Shown here: piece after piece, positions 1-8,399 of the stretch
Layout of the letters: each line of letters starts with the position of its first letter
Position numbering within the stretch: the first letter of the stretch is position 1
Assembly: GCF_024721585.1 (NCBI RefSeq)
Contig: NZ_CP102629.1
Coordinates: 1,994,501 to 2,058,500 of the forward strand
From: Sphingomicrobium aestuariivivum
Lineage (GTDB): Bacteria > Pseudomonadota > Alphaproteobacteria > Sphingomonadales > Sphingomonadaceae
Reading direction: 5' to 3'
Length of the DNA stretch: 64,000 bases
The notes under the pieces: generated by a model
The model's input: only the letters and a program-made list of their open reading frames with translations
Databases searched by the model: none
What the model was told of the DNA's origin: nothing
Program-made: the position numbers and the translations under genes

Positions 1-47
1 AGCGCGAGGCCGCCGAACCCCGAACCGATGACGATGGCTGACTTCAC
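1..47 (-). CDS. crtI: Phytoene desaturase CrtI, N-terminal fragment
   Basis: Only the first 15 or so codons are present; the gene runs off the left edge. From a GTG at 47 the reading is MKSAIVIGSGFGGLAL, the start of a Rossmann fold with a GxGxxG dinucleotide-binding loop, as expected for the FAD-dependent desaturase that converts phytoene to lycopene. The GTG overlaps the TGA of crtY (GTGA), so the two are probably translationally coupled. The call rests on the short N-terminus plus the crtY context; another FAD/NAD(P)-binding protein cannot be excluded. Confidence 0.75.
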   Translation of the reverse strand, partial: MKSAIVIGSGFGGLA

Positions 48-1195
48 GCGCGCACTCCGATCAGGGCTTTCAATGCGCGGGAAATGCGCACCGGGGGCTT
101 GCCGGCGAGGATGCGAACCTTGTCGGCGAACATCGTGTTGCCCGCATAGAAACGTTCGATCAACCCGTCGGGAAGGCGGTAGAAGCGCTGGAGGATGCGA
201 TATCGTTCCGCAGGCTCCGCCGCATGGAACAGCATGCGCGCCAAGAGCCGGTCGTAGCGCGCGGCCTTCCAGTGGCGGGTGGCGCGCGCTCGGGTGGCGC
301 GGGCGAGCGCCTCGCCGTCCATCGGCATGGCCTTTGCAAGCCAGCTGGCGAAGCGCACCGCATCGGGCAGCGAGTAGCTGGTGAGATGGTGGAACAGCCC
401 TGCGCGAACGCCGGCGCGGGCAACAGGGTCGTCCTTGGGCCAGAGCCTGTTCCAGTCGCCGCCGGTGACCACCGGCAGCACGCCCTGTTCTTCGTGGACG
501 ACGCGATGGTCAGCCCAGCCGCGCTCGGCGGCGTAGGCGCCGATGCGCTGCGACAGGATGCGCCGGTCGAGCTCGGGACCGGTCTGGTAATAGGTGTCCT
601 CGACGAACAGATGCGTCTCGTCGAAGGGCAAGAGGTAGACGAAGCGGTAGCCGTCCGCCTGGTCGACGGCGGCGTCCATGATCACCGGCTCCGCGATGCC
701 GTGGCCGCCCTCGACCTCGAGCATCTGGCCGACGAATTTCTGGTAGCCGCATTGGAGCGCCTGCGGACGGCAGCCGAAGCCGCGGGCATCGAGGGTGGCG
801 CGCGCCTCGATCCGGCGGCCGTTGTTGATGCGCACATGGGTGGGGCCGAGCTCGCTCACCTCGCCGTGGAGGATGCGCTCGCCGAGTGTCTTGCGCAGCA
901 CGGTATCGAGCCGCTCGGAGGTGATGCTGTTGTAGCGCTGGTCGAGCTGGCGCTCGTGCGCGGGGAAGCGGACGCGGTTGCGCGGCCACGACTGGACGAC
1001 GAGCGGCTCGATGATCCAGCGGTCGCCTTGCGCCACGTCGCTGTCGAAGAAGGACCAGACATGGTTGCCGCCGAGCGCGGCATCGCGTTCGACGAGAAGG
1101 ATGTTCAAGTCCGGTCGGCGCCGGCCGAGCGCCAATGCGCAAAGGCCCCCCGCCAGTCCCCCGCCGACGATGATGAGATCCAAAGGCTCTTCCAT
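44..1195 (-). CDS. crtY: Lycopene beta-cyclase CrtY
   Basis: A 383-residue flavoprotein that cyclises the ends of lycopene to give beta-carotene. The N-terminus (LDLIIVGGGLAGGLCALAL) is the family's dinucleotide-binding fold, followed by an acidic residue at the end of the second strand (LLVERD) and the HVWSFF segment typical of bacterial CrtY. Length fits the family (about 380-390). I start at the ATG at 1195 rather than further upstream because homology begins at MEEPLDL. It overlaps crtI by four bases, so the two form an operon of yellow/orange carotenoid synthesis. Confidence 0.92.
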   Translation of the reverse strand: MEEPLDLIIVGGGLAGGLCALALGRRRPDLNILLVERDAALGGNHVWSFFDSDVAQGDRWIIEPLVVQSWPRNRVRFPAHERQLDQRYNSITSERLDTVLRKTLGERILHGEVSELGPTHVRINNGRRIEARATLDARGFGCRPQALQCGYQKFVGQMLEVEGGHGIAEPVIMDAAVDQADGYRFVYLLPFDETHLFVEDTYYQTGPELDRRILSQRIGAYAAERGWADHRVVHEEQGVLPVVTGGDWNRLWPKDDPVARAGVRAGLFHHLTSYSLPDAVRFASWLAKAMPMDGEALARATRARATRHWKAARYDRLLARMLFHAAEPAERYRILQRFYRLPDGLIERFYAGNTMFADKVRILAGKPPVRISRALKALIGVRA

Positions 1196-1252
1196 CCGCC
1201 TGCGACTATCGGGGCAGGGGCGGGGCGGCACAAGGTGAAATCGGAAGCGGGC

Positions 1253-2386
1253 CTAGCTTCCGGCGCCCAGTCGCACGCGCACGGTGCGCCGCATGTCGCC
1301 GCGCATGACCGTCAGCTCCACGCTGTCGCCGATCGCATAATCGTCGAGGCGGGCGAGATAGTCGCCGACGCGCGCGACGGGCGCGCCGTCGATCGCGGTG
1401 ATGATGTCGCCCGCCGCGATGCCGCGCCGCGTGCGCCGTGCGGGCTCGAGCCCCGCCTCGGCGGCAGGCGAGCCCGGCTCGACGCGCAGGACGAAGACGC
1501 CGTCGACGCCCGAGGCACGCTTGAGGCGGTCGTTATAGTCCTCGTCGCCCTCCGCGCCGAGGGTGGGGCGGACATATCGCCCCTCGGCGATGAGCTGGGG
1601 TACGACCCGCATGACCGTGTCGACGGGCACCGCAAAGCCGATGCCCGCACTCGCGCCCGAGGGCGAATAGATGGCGGTGTTGATGCCGATGAGGCGGCCC
1701 GCGCTGTCGAGCAGGGGCCCGCCCGAATTGCCCGGATTGATCGCCGCGTCGGTCTGGATGAGGCGGCGGATGTCGGGCCCGTCCTGCCGCGGCAGCGAGC
1801 GGCCGAGCGCCGAGACGATGCCGGTGGTCAGCGTCCAGTCGAGCCCGAACGGGTTGCCGATGGCGAAGACCTTCTGGCCGACCTGCAGGTCCTCGCTCGT
1901 GCCGACGGGAACGCTGCGCGGCGCATCGAAGCCGACCCCGCCGACCTTGAGGACGGCAAGGTCGTGCTCGGGGCTCGCGCCGACCAGCCGCGCTTCATAG
2001 TCGCGCCCGTCGGCAAGCTGCACCTGCGCCGAGGAGGCGCCCGCGACCACGTGCCAGTTGGTGACGATATGGCCCGATGCGTCCCAGATCAGTCCCGAGC
2101 CCGTGCCGCGCGGCACATCATAGGCGTTGCGGCTCCAGAAATCGCGCACGCGGCTGCGGGTCGAGATGGCGACGACCGAATCGCGCGCGCCCTCGAACAG
2201 CGCGATGGTCGCCTGTTCGTCGGCGGCCAGTTCGCCGCGCGGGGTGACGGTGCGCGGCTCGGGCGCGCTTGCGGATTGCGTGAAGAGGAGGGCGGCGACG
2301 GCGAGGAGCAGCATGACATTCCCTACGACTAACGGGGCGATGAAAGGCGAGCGTTGCTTTACCGGCGATGAAGGCTGGATGTTCAT
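1253..2386 (-). CDS. HtrA/DegP-type periplasmic serine protease
   Basis: A 377-residue trypsin-like protease. One N-terminal hydrophobic segment (about residues 20-36) acts as a membrane anchor or signal peptide. The catalytic triad is visible: His in IVTNWHVV, Asp in HDLAVLKV and Ser in GNSGGPLL. A single C-terminal PDZ domain follows (GVFVLRVEPGSPAAEAGL). One PDZ makes it closer to DegS or short HtrA proteins than to two-PDZ DegP. Start chosen at the ATG at 2386, preceded by a G-rich site and a Lys/Arg-bearing N-terminus. It diverges from the desaturase-type gene at 2475. Presumed role: envelope protein quality control. Confidence 0.9.
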   Translation of the reverse strand: MNIQPSSPVKQRSPFIAPLVVGNVMLLLAVAALLFTQSASAPEPRTVTPRGELAADEQATIALFEGARDSVVAISTRSRVRDFWSRNAYDVPRGTGSGLIWDASGHIVTNWHVVAGASSAQVQLADGRDYEARLVGASPEHDLAVLKVGGVGFDAPRSVPVGTSEDLQVGQKVFAIGNPFGLDWTLTTGIVSALGRSLPRQDGPDIRRLIQTDAAINPGNSGGPLLDSAGRLIGINTAIYSPSGASAGIGFAVPVDTVMRVVPQLIAEGRYVRPTLGAEGDEDYNDRLKRASGVDGVFVLRVEPGSPAAEAGLEPARRTRRGIAAGDIITAIDGAPVARVGDYLARLDDYAIGDSVELTVMRGDMRRTVRVRLGAGS

Positions 2387-2474
2387 TGCCCCCGACCTAG
2401 GAAGCCTCGCGAGACGTTCAATGGTGGCGGCGGCGTCAACCAAGCTTTCATTGTAAGAGGTTAGCGGTGCTGGC

Positions 2475-3281
2475 ATGACCAAGGGCATGGACGCCGCCAC
2501 CGCCATCATCATCAGCGCCATCGCGATGACCGCGATCGTGGCGGTGCGCTATCTCATCACCAGCGGCTTCTTCGCCGCCTGGACCGCGCGGCGCTTTCCG
2601 GGGCGGCTGGCGGGGCAGGGCAAGCAGGTGCGGATGGAGCTCTTCTATTCGTTTCTCTCGGCTGCCATCTACGGCATTCCGGCAGGCGTCATCGCCTGGG
2701 GCTGGGACCAGCATGGCTGGACCAAGATTTACACGGATTGGGACGCGATGCCCTTGTGGTGGCTCCCCGCCAGCCTGTTCCTCTACCTTTTCCTCCACGA
2801 CACCTGGTTCTACTGGACCCACCGCGCGATGCACTGGCCGCCCCTGTTCCGGAAAGTGCATGCGGTCCACCACGCCTCCAAGCCGCCGACCGCCTGGGCG
2901 GCGATGAGCTTCCATCCGTGGGAAGCGATGACCGGCGCGGTGGTGATTCCCGCGCTTGTCTTTCTCGTCCCCATCCATGTCGCCACGCTCGGGCTCGTCC
3001 TGTTTATCATGACGCTGATGGGGGTGACCAATCACATGGGCTGGGAGCTGTTCCCGCGGGCGTTGGTTCACGGGCGGTTAGGCCGCCACCTGATAACCGC
3101 CAGCCATCACGAACTTCATCACCAAAAGTATCGGTGCAACTATGGTCTCTACTTCCGCTTCTGGGATCGCCTGTGCGCGACCGACAAGGGGCTCGGGCAA
3201 TTCGGCGTCCCGCGCCAGCCTCGCCGCGCTCGCGCTCGTGGCGCTGACGGCAGCGGCGAACCCGTCGCCGCGCGCCGCTGA
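2475..3281 (+). CDS. Sterol desaturase / fatty acid hydroxylase superfamily membrane protein
   Basis: A 268-residue integral membrane di-iron enzyme. The histidine clusters are H108-H116 (HDTWFYWTH), H129-H133 (HAVHH) and 211-216 (HHELHH), with the FRFWDRL motif near residue 227. This is the ERG3/SUR2-like pattern rather than classic CrtZ, so although it lies next to crtY/crtI I do not name it crtZ; a carotenoid or lipid hydroxylase are both possible. The last 25 or so residues (Arg/Ala-rich) look like read-through into the signal-peptide region of the next gene, whose frame overlaps by 140 bases. Confidence 0.85.
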   Translation: MTKGMDAATAIIISAIAMTAIVAVRYLITSGFFAAWTARRFPGRLAGQGKQVRMELFYSFLSAAIYGIPAGVIAWGWDQHGWTKIYTDWDAMPLWWLPASLFLYLFLHDTWFYWTHRAMHWPPLFRKVHAVHHASKPPTAWAAMSFHPWEAMTGAVVIPALVFLVPIHVATLGLVLFIMTLMGVTNHMGWELFPRALVHGRLGRHLITASHHELHHQKYRCNYGLYFRFWDRLCATDKGLGQFGVPRQPRRARARGADGSGEPVAARR

Positions 3282-3648
3282 GCTCACGGTCGAGCTCGAG
3301 AACGTCCGCAACGCCAAGGGCGAAATCCGCATCTGCATGACGCGCGACGTCGAGCAATTCCTCAAGTGCCGCGAGGACCCGCAGGCGGTGAAGGTGCGCG
3401 TGGCGGCCACCGAGGGGGAGAGCGAGATCAGGGTGCCGGGCCTGTCCGAAGGCCGCTGGATGCTGCTCGTGCTCCATGACGAGAACGGCAATGGCAAGAT
3501 GTCGAAATCGCTCGGCATTCCCAAGGAAGGCTTCGGTTTTTCGGGCAATCCCGCCATTCGCATGGGACCGCCGCGGGCCGAGGACGTGGTCTTCGACCTG
3601 CCCGCCGGCCAGAGCAGCCAGCGCGTGCGCGTGAAGTATATCCTCTAG
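3142..3648 (+). CDS. DUF2141 family exported protein
   Basis: A 168-residue protein with a hydrophobic stretch (about 25-40, ASLAALALVALTAAA) ending in an Ala-rich cleavage region, then a DUF2141 beta-sandwich domain (ELTVELENVRNAKGEIRICMT to VRVKYIL, including HDENGNGKM). Function unknown; the domain is common beside carotenoid and hydroxylase genes in sphingomonads. The only ATG lies 140 bases inside the upstream gene, and residues 1-24 look like a shadow of that gene. The true start may be a non-ATG codon between 3200 and 3240, or the pair may be frameshift-linked. Confidence 0.75.
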   Translation: MVSTSASGIACARPTRGSGNSASRASLAALALVALTAAANPSPRAAELTVELENVRNAKGEIRICMTRDVEQFLKCREDPQAVKVRVAATEGESEIRVPGLSEGRWMLLVLHDENGNGKMSKSLGIPKEGFGFSGNPAIRMGPPRAEDVVFDLPAGQSSQRVRVKYIL

Positions 3649-3694
3649 CAATTAGGGTTCGACATTTGCCGCGCTGGCTGCAAGGCTCGCGAGC

Positions 3695-4603
3695 ATGGCA
3701 CAGAACAAGGCCGAGGAAATCGCCGAGGAAGCCGTCGACACGACGGTACGGCTGTTCGACAATCTCGACGAGATCGCGATCGCGGTCGGCACCTATCGCA
3801 TCAGCCTGCTCGATGTGCTGACCATCATCGTCACGATCGTCCTGCTCTACGTGGTCACCCGCGCGGCGCTGTGGACGATCAAGCGGGTTATCAAGCGGAC
3901 CAGCCGGTTCGACCCCGCGCAAGGGTTGCTGGCGGAGAAGATCGCCGCGATCCTTGTCGTCGGCCTTGCCTTCCTCGTCGGCATCGACCTCGTCGGGATC
4001 GACCTGTCAGCGCTCGCCGTCTTCTCGGGCGCCGCCGGCCTCGCGGTCGGTTTCGGGCTGCAGAAGACCTTCGGTAACCTCATCGCGGGGATCATTCTCC
4101 TGATGGACCGCTCGGTGAAGCCCGGGGACGTTATCGTCGTCGGCGATTCCTTCGGTGCCATCTCCAAGATCGGCACCCGCGCCGTCAGTGTGATCACGCG
4201 CGACGGCAAGGAGCATCTCATCCCGAACGAGCTGCTCATGACCGAGCCGGTAGAGAATTGGTCCTATTCCTCGCGCAACGTGCGCGTGCAAATCCCCGTG
4301 GGGGTGAGCTACGCCTCCGACCTCGAGCTGGTCGAGGAAATCCTGATCGAATGCACCGTGGCGTGCGACCGCGTGCTCAAGGCACCCAAGCCCAATGTCT
4401 GGCTCAAGGAATTCGGCGACAATAGCGTGAATTTCGAGATCCAGGCGTGGATCATGGATCCCGAATCCGGGGTGGGCAACGTGCGCTCGGCGGTGCTGAA
4501 GGCGATCTGGTGGCGCTTCAAGGAAGAGGGGATCGAAATCCCCTTCCCGCAGCGCGACGTCTATATCAAGACGATGCCGGAAGGCGTGGCCAAGCCCGCC
4601 TGA
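3695..4603 (+). CDS. Small-conductance mechanosensitive channel (MscS family)
   Basis: A 302-residue inner-membrane channel that releases solutes on osmotic down-shock. Membrane helices are visible at about 30-55 and 80-105, then the Gly/Ala-rich pore helix (GAAGLAVGFGLQKTFGNLIAG), which is the MscS signature. The cytosolic beta domain with GDVIVVGDSFGAISKIGTRA follows. The length suits the minimal three-helix class. An acidic N-terminal segment (EEIAEEAVDTT) precedes the membrane part. It begins 46 bases after the DUF2141 gene without an obvious Shine-Dalgarno site. Confidence 0.93.
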   Translation: MAQNKAEEIAEEAVDTTVRLFDNLDEIAIAVGTYRISLLDVLTIIVTIVLLYVVTRAALWTIKRVIKRTSRFDPAQGLLAEKIAAILVVGLAFLVGIDLVGIDLSALAVFSGAAGLAVGFGLQKTFGNLIAGIILLMDRSVKPGDVIVVGDSFGAISKIGTRAVSVITRDGKEHLIPNELLMTEPVENWSYSSRNVRVQIPVGVSYASDLELVEEILIECTVACDRVLKAPKPNVWLKEFGDNSVNFEIQAWIMDPESGVGNVRSAVLKAIWWRFKEEGIEIPFPQRDVYIKTMPEGVAKPA

Positions 4604-4615
4604 GCGGGCCGCGAC

Positions 4616-4897
4616 TTATTTGAAATTGTCGGCGTAAGCCTGGATCTTGAGCTTGTGCGGCGGCGCCTTGACGACATGATAGTCGACGCCGCGTTCCTCG
4701 CAGTAGCGCTTGGCTTCCTCGAGATTGGGGAAGGTGAGGCGGATCTGCGTCTCGGTGTCGCCCGAGCCGGCCCAACCGGTCAGCGGATCGGGCAGCATCT
4801 TTTCGTCGCGCTCGAACATGAGGAGCCAGCGGCCGGCCTGTGCCTTGCCCGACTGGGTGGTCTTGCGAACGTTCTCGATGATGCGCGCGGTGCTCAT
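4616..4897 (-). CDS. NADH dehydrogenase accessory subunit (NDUFS4-like, ETC complex I family)
   Basis: A 93-residue protein matching the alphaproteobacterial/mitochondrial NDUFS4 family: ARIIENVRKTTQSGKAQAGRW, then GWAGSGDTETQIRLTFPNLEEAK and a closing KSYADNF-type end (KIQAYADNFK). It is a peripheral accessory subunit of respiratory complex I, acting on the cytoplasmic arm. The start at 4897 gives the family's usual N-terminus and length. It lies alone, away from any nuo operon, and converges with the mscS-type gene 12 bases away. Confidence 0.9.
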   Translation of the reverse strand: MSTARIIENVRKTTQSGKAQAGRWLLMFERDEKMLPDPLTGWAGSGDTETQIRLTFPNLEEAKRYCEERGVDYHVVKAPPHKLKIQAYADNFK

Positions 4898-4928
4898 GGG
4901 GGCGATTTGGCGGCTGGCGCGCCGTCGG

Positions 4929-7373
4929 TCAAGTCCTTCGCTGCGCGCGCTTTGTCCTGAGGCTGGCGACCGCCTGTGTGGGGTCATCGGGCCAATGGTG
5001 CTTGGGATAGCGCCCGCGCATCTCCTTGGCGACTTCTGCCCAGCTGCCCGACCAGAAGGCAGGGAGGTCGGTCGTGGTCTGGATCGGGCGCCCCGCGGGG
5101 CTGGTGAGGCTCAGCACCAGCGGGGTGGTGCCGACCATCGGATGCGCATCGAGCCCGTAGAGCGCCTGCGCGCGTACCGTAACGGTGGGGCCGGCGGGTG
5201 CGTCATAGTCGATCTCGTGGCTCGTCCCCGCAGGGCTATCGAAGCGCGGCGGCGCGATGCGGTCGATCGCCTGCATGGCATGGTAATCGATCCTGTTCGC
5301 GAGCGCATTGTGGAGATCGCCCGCCTCGAGCCGGTCGAGCCGCCGCAGGCCGTCGAGCAGGGGCGCGAGCCAGTCGTCGAGGCTGCCCACAAGCGCCTCG
5401 TCGGACAGGTCGGGGAGCGAGGGATCGCGCTGGCGGGCATAGGCCGTGCGGCGCCGGAGCAGGCTGGCCGCCTTGCCCCAAGGCAGTAGGTCGAGCCCGC
5501 CCGAGCGTACCGCCTCTAGCAGTGCCTGCGCGACCGCCTGCGGATCGGGGTCGCTCGCCTGCCCGCGCTTGAGGACGAGCGTGCCAAGCTTTTCGCCGCG
5601 GCTGGCGTCCACCGCCTTGCGCGCGGGGTCGTAGCGTACTTCCTCGAACGGCTCGATCTCGTCGGCGAAGAGACGCCTGACCGCCTCTTCCTCGATCCGC
5701 GCGCCCGACAGGATGCGCGCACCCGCTGCCGCACCGGCGACCTCGGCGACCGCGATCCAGTCGGCGCTGGCCAGCGGGCTGGCGGGGTCGAGCGTGAAGC
5801 CGCGCCCGCCGACCGAGGCCCAGCGCGCACCATCGCCGCCGCGCCCGCGCGACAGCCGGTCGGGGAAGGCCAGCGCGATGGCCTCGGCGGCACGTTCAGG
5901 TGCGATCGACTCGCTGGCGCCGACCCGCCTGGCCCATGCGGCCGCAAGCTTTCGTGCCTGCGTCGCCCTTGGTGACCGGTCGCCGACGAAGCGGCGCAGC
6001 CGTGCCTCCATGTCCTCGCCGCGCCCGCCGAGGCCGCGTTCGCCGAGCAGCAGGGCCACTGCGGCGGCGGTGCTGCCGAAACCGCGTGTCGCCGCGAGGA
6101 CGAGCATGTGCGCGAGACGCGGTTCAAGCGGGAGGGTGGCGATGCGCCGTCCGTGGGCGGTCAGCCCGCCACTCGCGTCCATGGCCCCGATCCGTTCGAG
6201 CAGCCGTCGCGCTACGGCCAGCGCAGGGGCGGGCGGGGTGGTCGGTAGCGGCAGCTCGGCAGGATCGCGCGTCCCCCACATCAGGCTCGACAGGAGGAGC
6301 GGGGCAAGGTCGGCCTCGACGATCTCGGGCGGATCATGGGCGGGCAGTGCCTTGTTGGCGGCTTCCTCCCACAGGCGGATGGCGACGCCGGGCGCCTGCC
6401 GCGCCGCGCGGCCCGCGCGCTGGGTCACGGCGGCGCGGCTGGCGCGTTCGGTAACGAGGCGCGTGAGGCCTGCGCCGACATCGTAGCGCGGGCGCCGCGC
6501 GAGGCCGGCGTCGACCACGATGCGGACATCGTCGACCGTCACGCTGGTCTCGGCGATGGCGGAGGCGAGGACGAGCTTGCGCGTGCCGGGGGCGGGGCGC
6601 TTGAGCGCGGCGCGCTGCGCGGCGGGGTCGACTTGGCCGTGAAGACGGTGGAGGACGACAGTGTCGGGGAGCTTGCCGAGCGCATCGGCGGTCCGCTCGA
6701 TCTCGCGCACGCCGGGCAGGAAGGCGAGTAGCGAGCCCTTCTCTTCGGCCAGCGCGGTGCGGATGGCGCTTGCCGTCTCCCGCTCGACCGGGGCGGCGGG
6801 ATCGCGTCCGACGTGGCGCAGCTCGAGCGGGTGACTGCGGCCCTCGCTCTCGACCAGCGGCGCTTCGCCGAGCATCGGCCGGAACGCATCCACGTCGAGC
6901 GTCGCCGACATGAGAAGGAGCCTGAGGTCCTCGCGCAATCCTGCCTGCGCTTCCAGCGCGAAGGCGAGCGCGAGGTCATTGTCCATGCTGCGCTCGTGCA
7001 CCTCGTCGAACAGCACCGCGCTCACGCCCGCCAGCTCGGGATCGGCCTGGATGCGCGCGAGGAAGACGCCGTGGGTCATCAGCGTGACGCGGCTGCCCGG
7101 CTTGCTGTCGAGACGGGTGGCATAGCCGAAACGCTGGCCGACCTTCTCGCCCGCTTCCTCGGCGATCCGCTCGGCCGCCGCGCGCGCGGCAAGGCGGCGC
7201 GGCACGAGGAGCAAGATTTCGCCCGAGCACCAGCCTGCCTCGAGCAGGGCAGGGGCGACCTGCGTCGTCTTGCCCGCCCCCGGCGGCGCGATCAGCAGGG
7301 CGCGAGAGGCGCCATCAAGCGCGCGCAGAAGCTCTGGCAGGACGTGGTGGATCGGCAGCATCGCCTTGCTCAT
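4929..7373 (-). CDS. hrpB: ATP-dependent RNA helicase HrpB
   Basis: An 814-residue DEAH-box-family helicase. Walker A is in LIAPPGAGKTTQ, motif II reads DEVH in VLFDEVHERSMD, motif III is MSATLD, and the HrpB-specific C-terminal domain ends in LPAFWSGSWAEVAKEMRGRYPKHHWPDDP, a signature of this family. Length fits (about 810-830). I start at the ATG at 7373; an in-frame ATG at 7361 with AAGG upstream is an alternative. Its precise cellular role is poorly known. It diverges from the lipoprotein gene at 7546. Confidence 0.93.
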   Translation of the reverse strand: MSKAMLPIHHVLPELLRALDGASRALLIAPPGAGKTTQVAPALLEAGWCSGEILLLVPRRLAARAAAERIAEEAGEKVGQRFGYATRLDSKPGSRVTLMTHGVFLARIQADPELAGVSAVLFDEVHERSMDNDLALAFALEAQAGLREDLRLLLMSATLDVDAFRPMLGEAPLVESEGRSHPLELRHVGRDPAAPVERETASAIRTALAEEKGSLLAFLPGVREIERTADALGKLPDTVVLHRLHGQVDPAAQRAALKRPAPGTRKLVLASAIAETSVTVDDVRIVVDAGLARRPRYDVGAGLTRLVTERASRAAVTQRAGRAARQAPGVAIRLWEEAANKALPAHDPPEIVEADLAPLLLSSLMWGTRDPAELPLPTTPPAPALAVARRLLERIGAMDASGGLTAHGRRIATLPLEPRLAHMLVLAATRGFGSTAAAVALLLGERGLGGRGEDMEARLRRFVGDRSPRATQARKLAAAWARRVGASESIAPERAAEAIALAFPDRLSRGRGGDGARWASVGGRGFTLDPASPLASADWIAVAEVAGAAAGARILSGARIEEEAVRRLFADEIEPFEEVRYDPARKAVDASRGEKLGTLVLKRGQASDPDPQAVAQALLEAVRSGGLDLLPWGKAASLLRRRTAYARQRDPSLPDLSDEALVGSLDDWLAPLLDGLRRLDRLEAGDLHNALANRIDYHAMQAIDRIAPPRFDSPAGTSHEIDYDAPAGPTVTVRAQALYGLDAHPMVGTTPLVLSLTSPAGRPIQTTTDLPAFWSGSWAEVAKEMRGRYPKHHWPDDPTQAVASLRTKRAQRRT

Positions 7374-7461
7374 CGACCAAGCGGCGGGCCGTGGCAAGCA
7401 AGGCCATGTTTTTAACAATTGTTGTGTTTAGGTTGGATTCGTGCTCCTGTTCGCGCTTCGC

Positions 7462-7484
7462 CTCGTCATCGCAACGGTGACGAG
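7462..7484 (+). promoter_or_regulatory. Leader stem-loop upstream of lipoprotein gene
   Basis: A perfect 7-bp inverted repeat, CTCGTCA and TGACGAG, with a 9-base loop, lies 62 bases upstream of the ATG at 7546. There is no T-run, so it is not a typical terminator. It is either an operator-type dyad or part of the folded leader that also contains the hairpin at 7517-7538. A separate perfect palindrome, AACAATTGTT, lies at 7414-7423. Confidence 0.4.
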
Positions 7485-7516
7485 TCGCGGCGTGGGGGGC
7501 GCCTGTCCACGGCATT

Positions 7517-7538
7517 CCCTTCGCAATGGGACGAAGGG
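7517..7538 (+). promoter_or_regulatory. Hairpin able to sequester the ribosome-binding site
   Basis: CCCTTCG (7517-7523) pairs perfectly with CGAAGGG (7532-7538) around an 8-base loop. The 3' arm contains most of the Shine-Dalgarno sequence GAAGGGGA (7533-7540) for the ATG at 7546. If the stem forms in the mRNA, ribosome access should be blocked, as in RNA thermometers or ligand- or sRNA-controlled leaders. The pairing is seen in the sequence; the regulation is inferred. Confidence 0.5.
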
Positions 7539-7545
7539 GAATGAC

Positions 7546-8367
7546 ATGAAGAAACTGACCACCATGACGGCCGTACTGGCCCTGTCGCTGGGTGCCGTCG
7601 CCTGCGATGCGGGCGGGGACATGGACGCCGACACGACCACCGCCGCCGCTGCCGCCGAGGGCATCAGCGGCGACTGGATGATCGACATCGACAGCGCCGA
7701 GTTCGAAAGCAGCGAGGACGAGTGGGTGCTCGCCGACGGCACCTATGAGTGCAAGAGCTGCGACACGCCCTATTCGGTGCCTGCCGATGGCGAATGGCAT
7801 GCGGTCGAATTGCCAGGCACCGACGAGGTGATGGTCGAGGAAGTCGATGACCGCACCGTGAAGTTCAGCGGCCGCCACGAAGGCGAGGTCGTCTACGAGA
7901 GCAGCATGACCGTGTCGGAAGACGGGCAGAGCGCGACCGGCAATTTCAAGAACATGCGCGGCGCCGAAGTCGTCGAGGGCTCCAACCGCTGGACGCGCGT
8001 CGAGGCGGGTGCCGATGGCAGCCATGCCGTGTCGGGCAAATGGATGTACGATGATGTCGAGACGGTCAGCGATGCCGGCCTGCGCGCCAGCTTCAATGTC
8101 GAGGGCGACCAGTTCAGCTGGCAGGGCAACAGCGGCAGCTACACCGCCACGCTCGGCGGCGAGCCCGTCGCGGTCGAAGGCAGCGATTCCGGCGAGATGG
8201 TGAAGGTCGAGCAGATCGGCGAGAACAGCTATCGCGAAACCTTCATGCGCGACGGCGAGGAACAGGGCACGACCGAATGGACTGTCGGCGAGGACGGTCG
8301 CCTCAACGGTCTCTATCGCAACGCCAAGAACGGTGACGTGACCCGCTTCAGCGCGACCCGCGTCTGA
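7546..8367 (+). CDS. Acidic lipoprotein with a duplicated domain, function unknown
   Basis: A 273-residue protein. The N-terminus (MKKLTTMTAVLALSLGAVACDAGG) has a signal peptide and lipobox (GAVAC) with Asp after the Cys. The mature part is strongly acidic. It seems to hold two copies of one beta-rich unit, about residues 60-130 and 165-273. Both carry the pattern of a YSxP/YTAT start, a VExVxxxxxxxS/Y strand, a (V/T)SEDG/VGEDG turn and a final WTRV/SATRV strand. The ATG at 7546 is chosen for its Shine-Dalgarno site and signal peptide; an extension to 7441 is frame-open but lacks both. No family recognised with certainty. Confidence 0.8.
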   Translation: MKKLTTMTAVLALSLGAVACDAGGDMDADTTTAAAAAEGISGDWMIDIDSAEFESSEDEWVLADGTYECKSCDTPYSVPADGEWHAVELPGTDEVMVEEVDDRTVKFSGRHEGEVVYESSMTVSEDGQSATGNFKNMRGAEVVEGSNRWTRVEAGADGSHAVSGKWMYDDVETVSDAGLRASFNVEGDQFSWQGNSGSYTATLGGEPVAVEGSDSGEMVKVEQIGENSYRETFMRDGEEQGTTEWTVGEDGRLNGLYRNAKNGDVTRFSATRV

Positions 8368-8399
8368 CGCGATACGCCTTCCCCAAGGGGGGCAAACTT

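Noticed and set aside
2475-3281. Assignment as crtZ (beta-carotene hydroxylase)
   Set aside because: Histidine motifs and length fit sterol desaturases, not CrtZ, so the name was not used.
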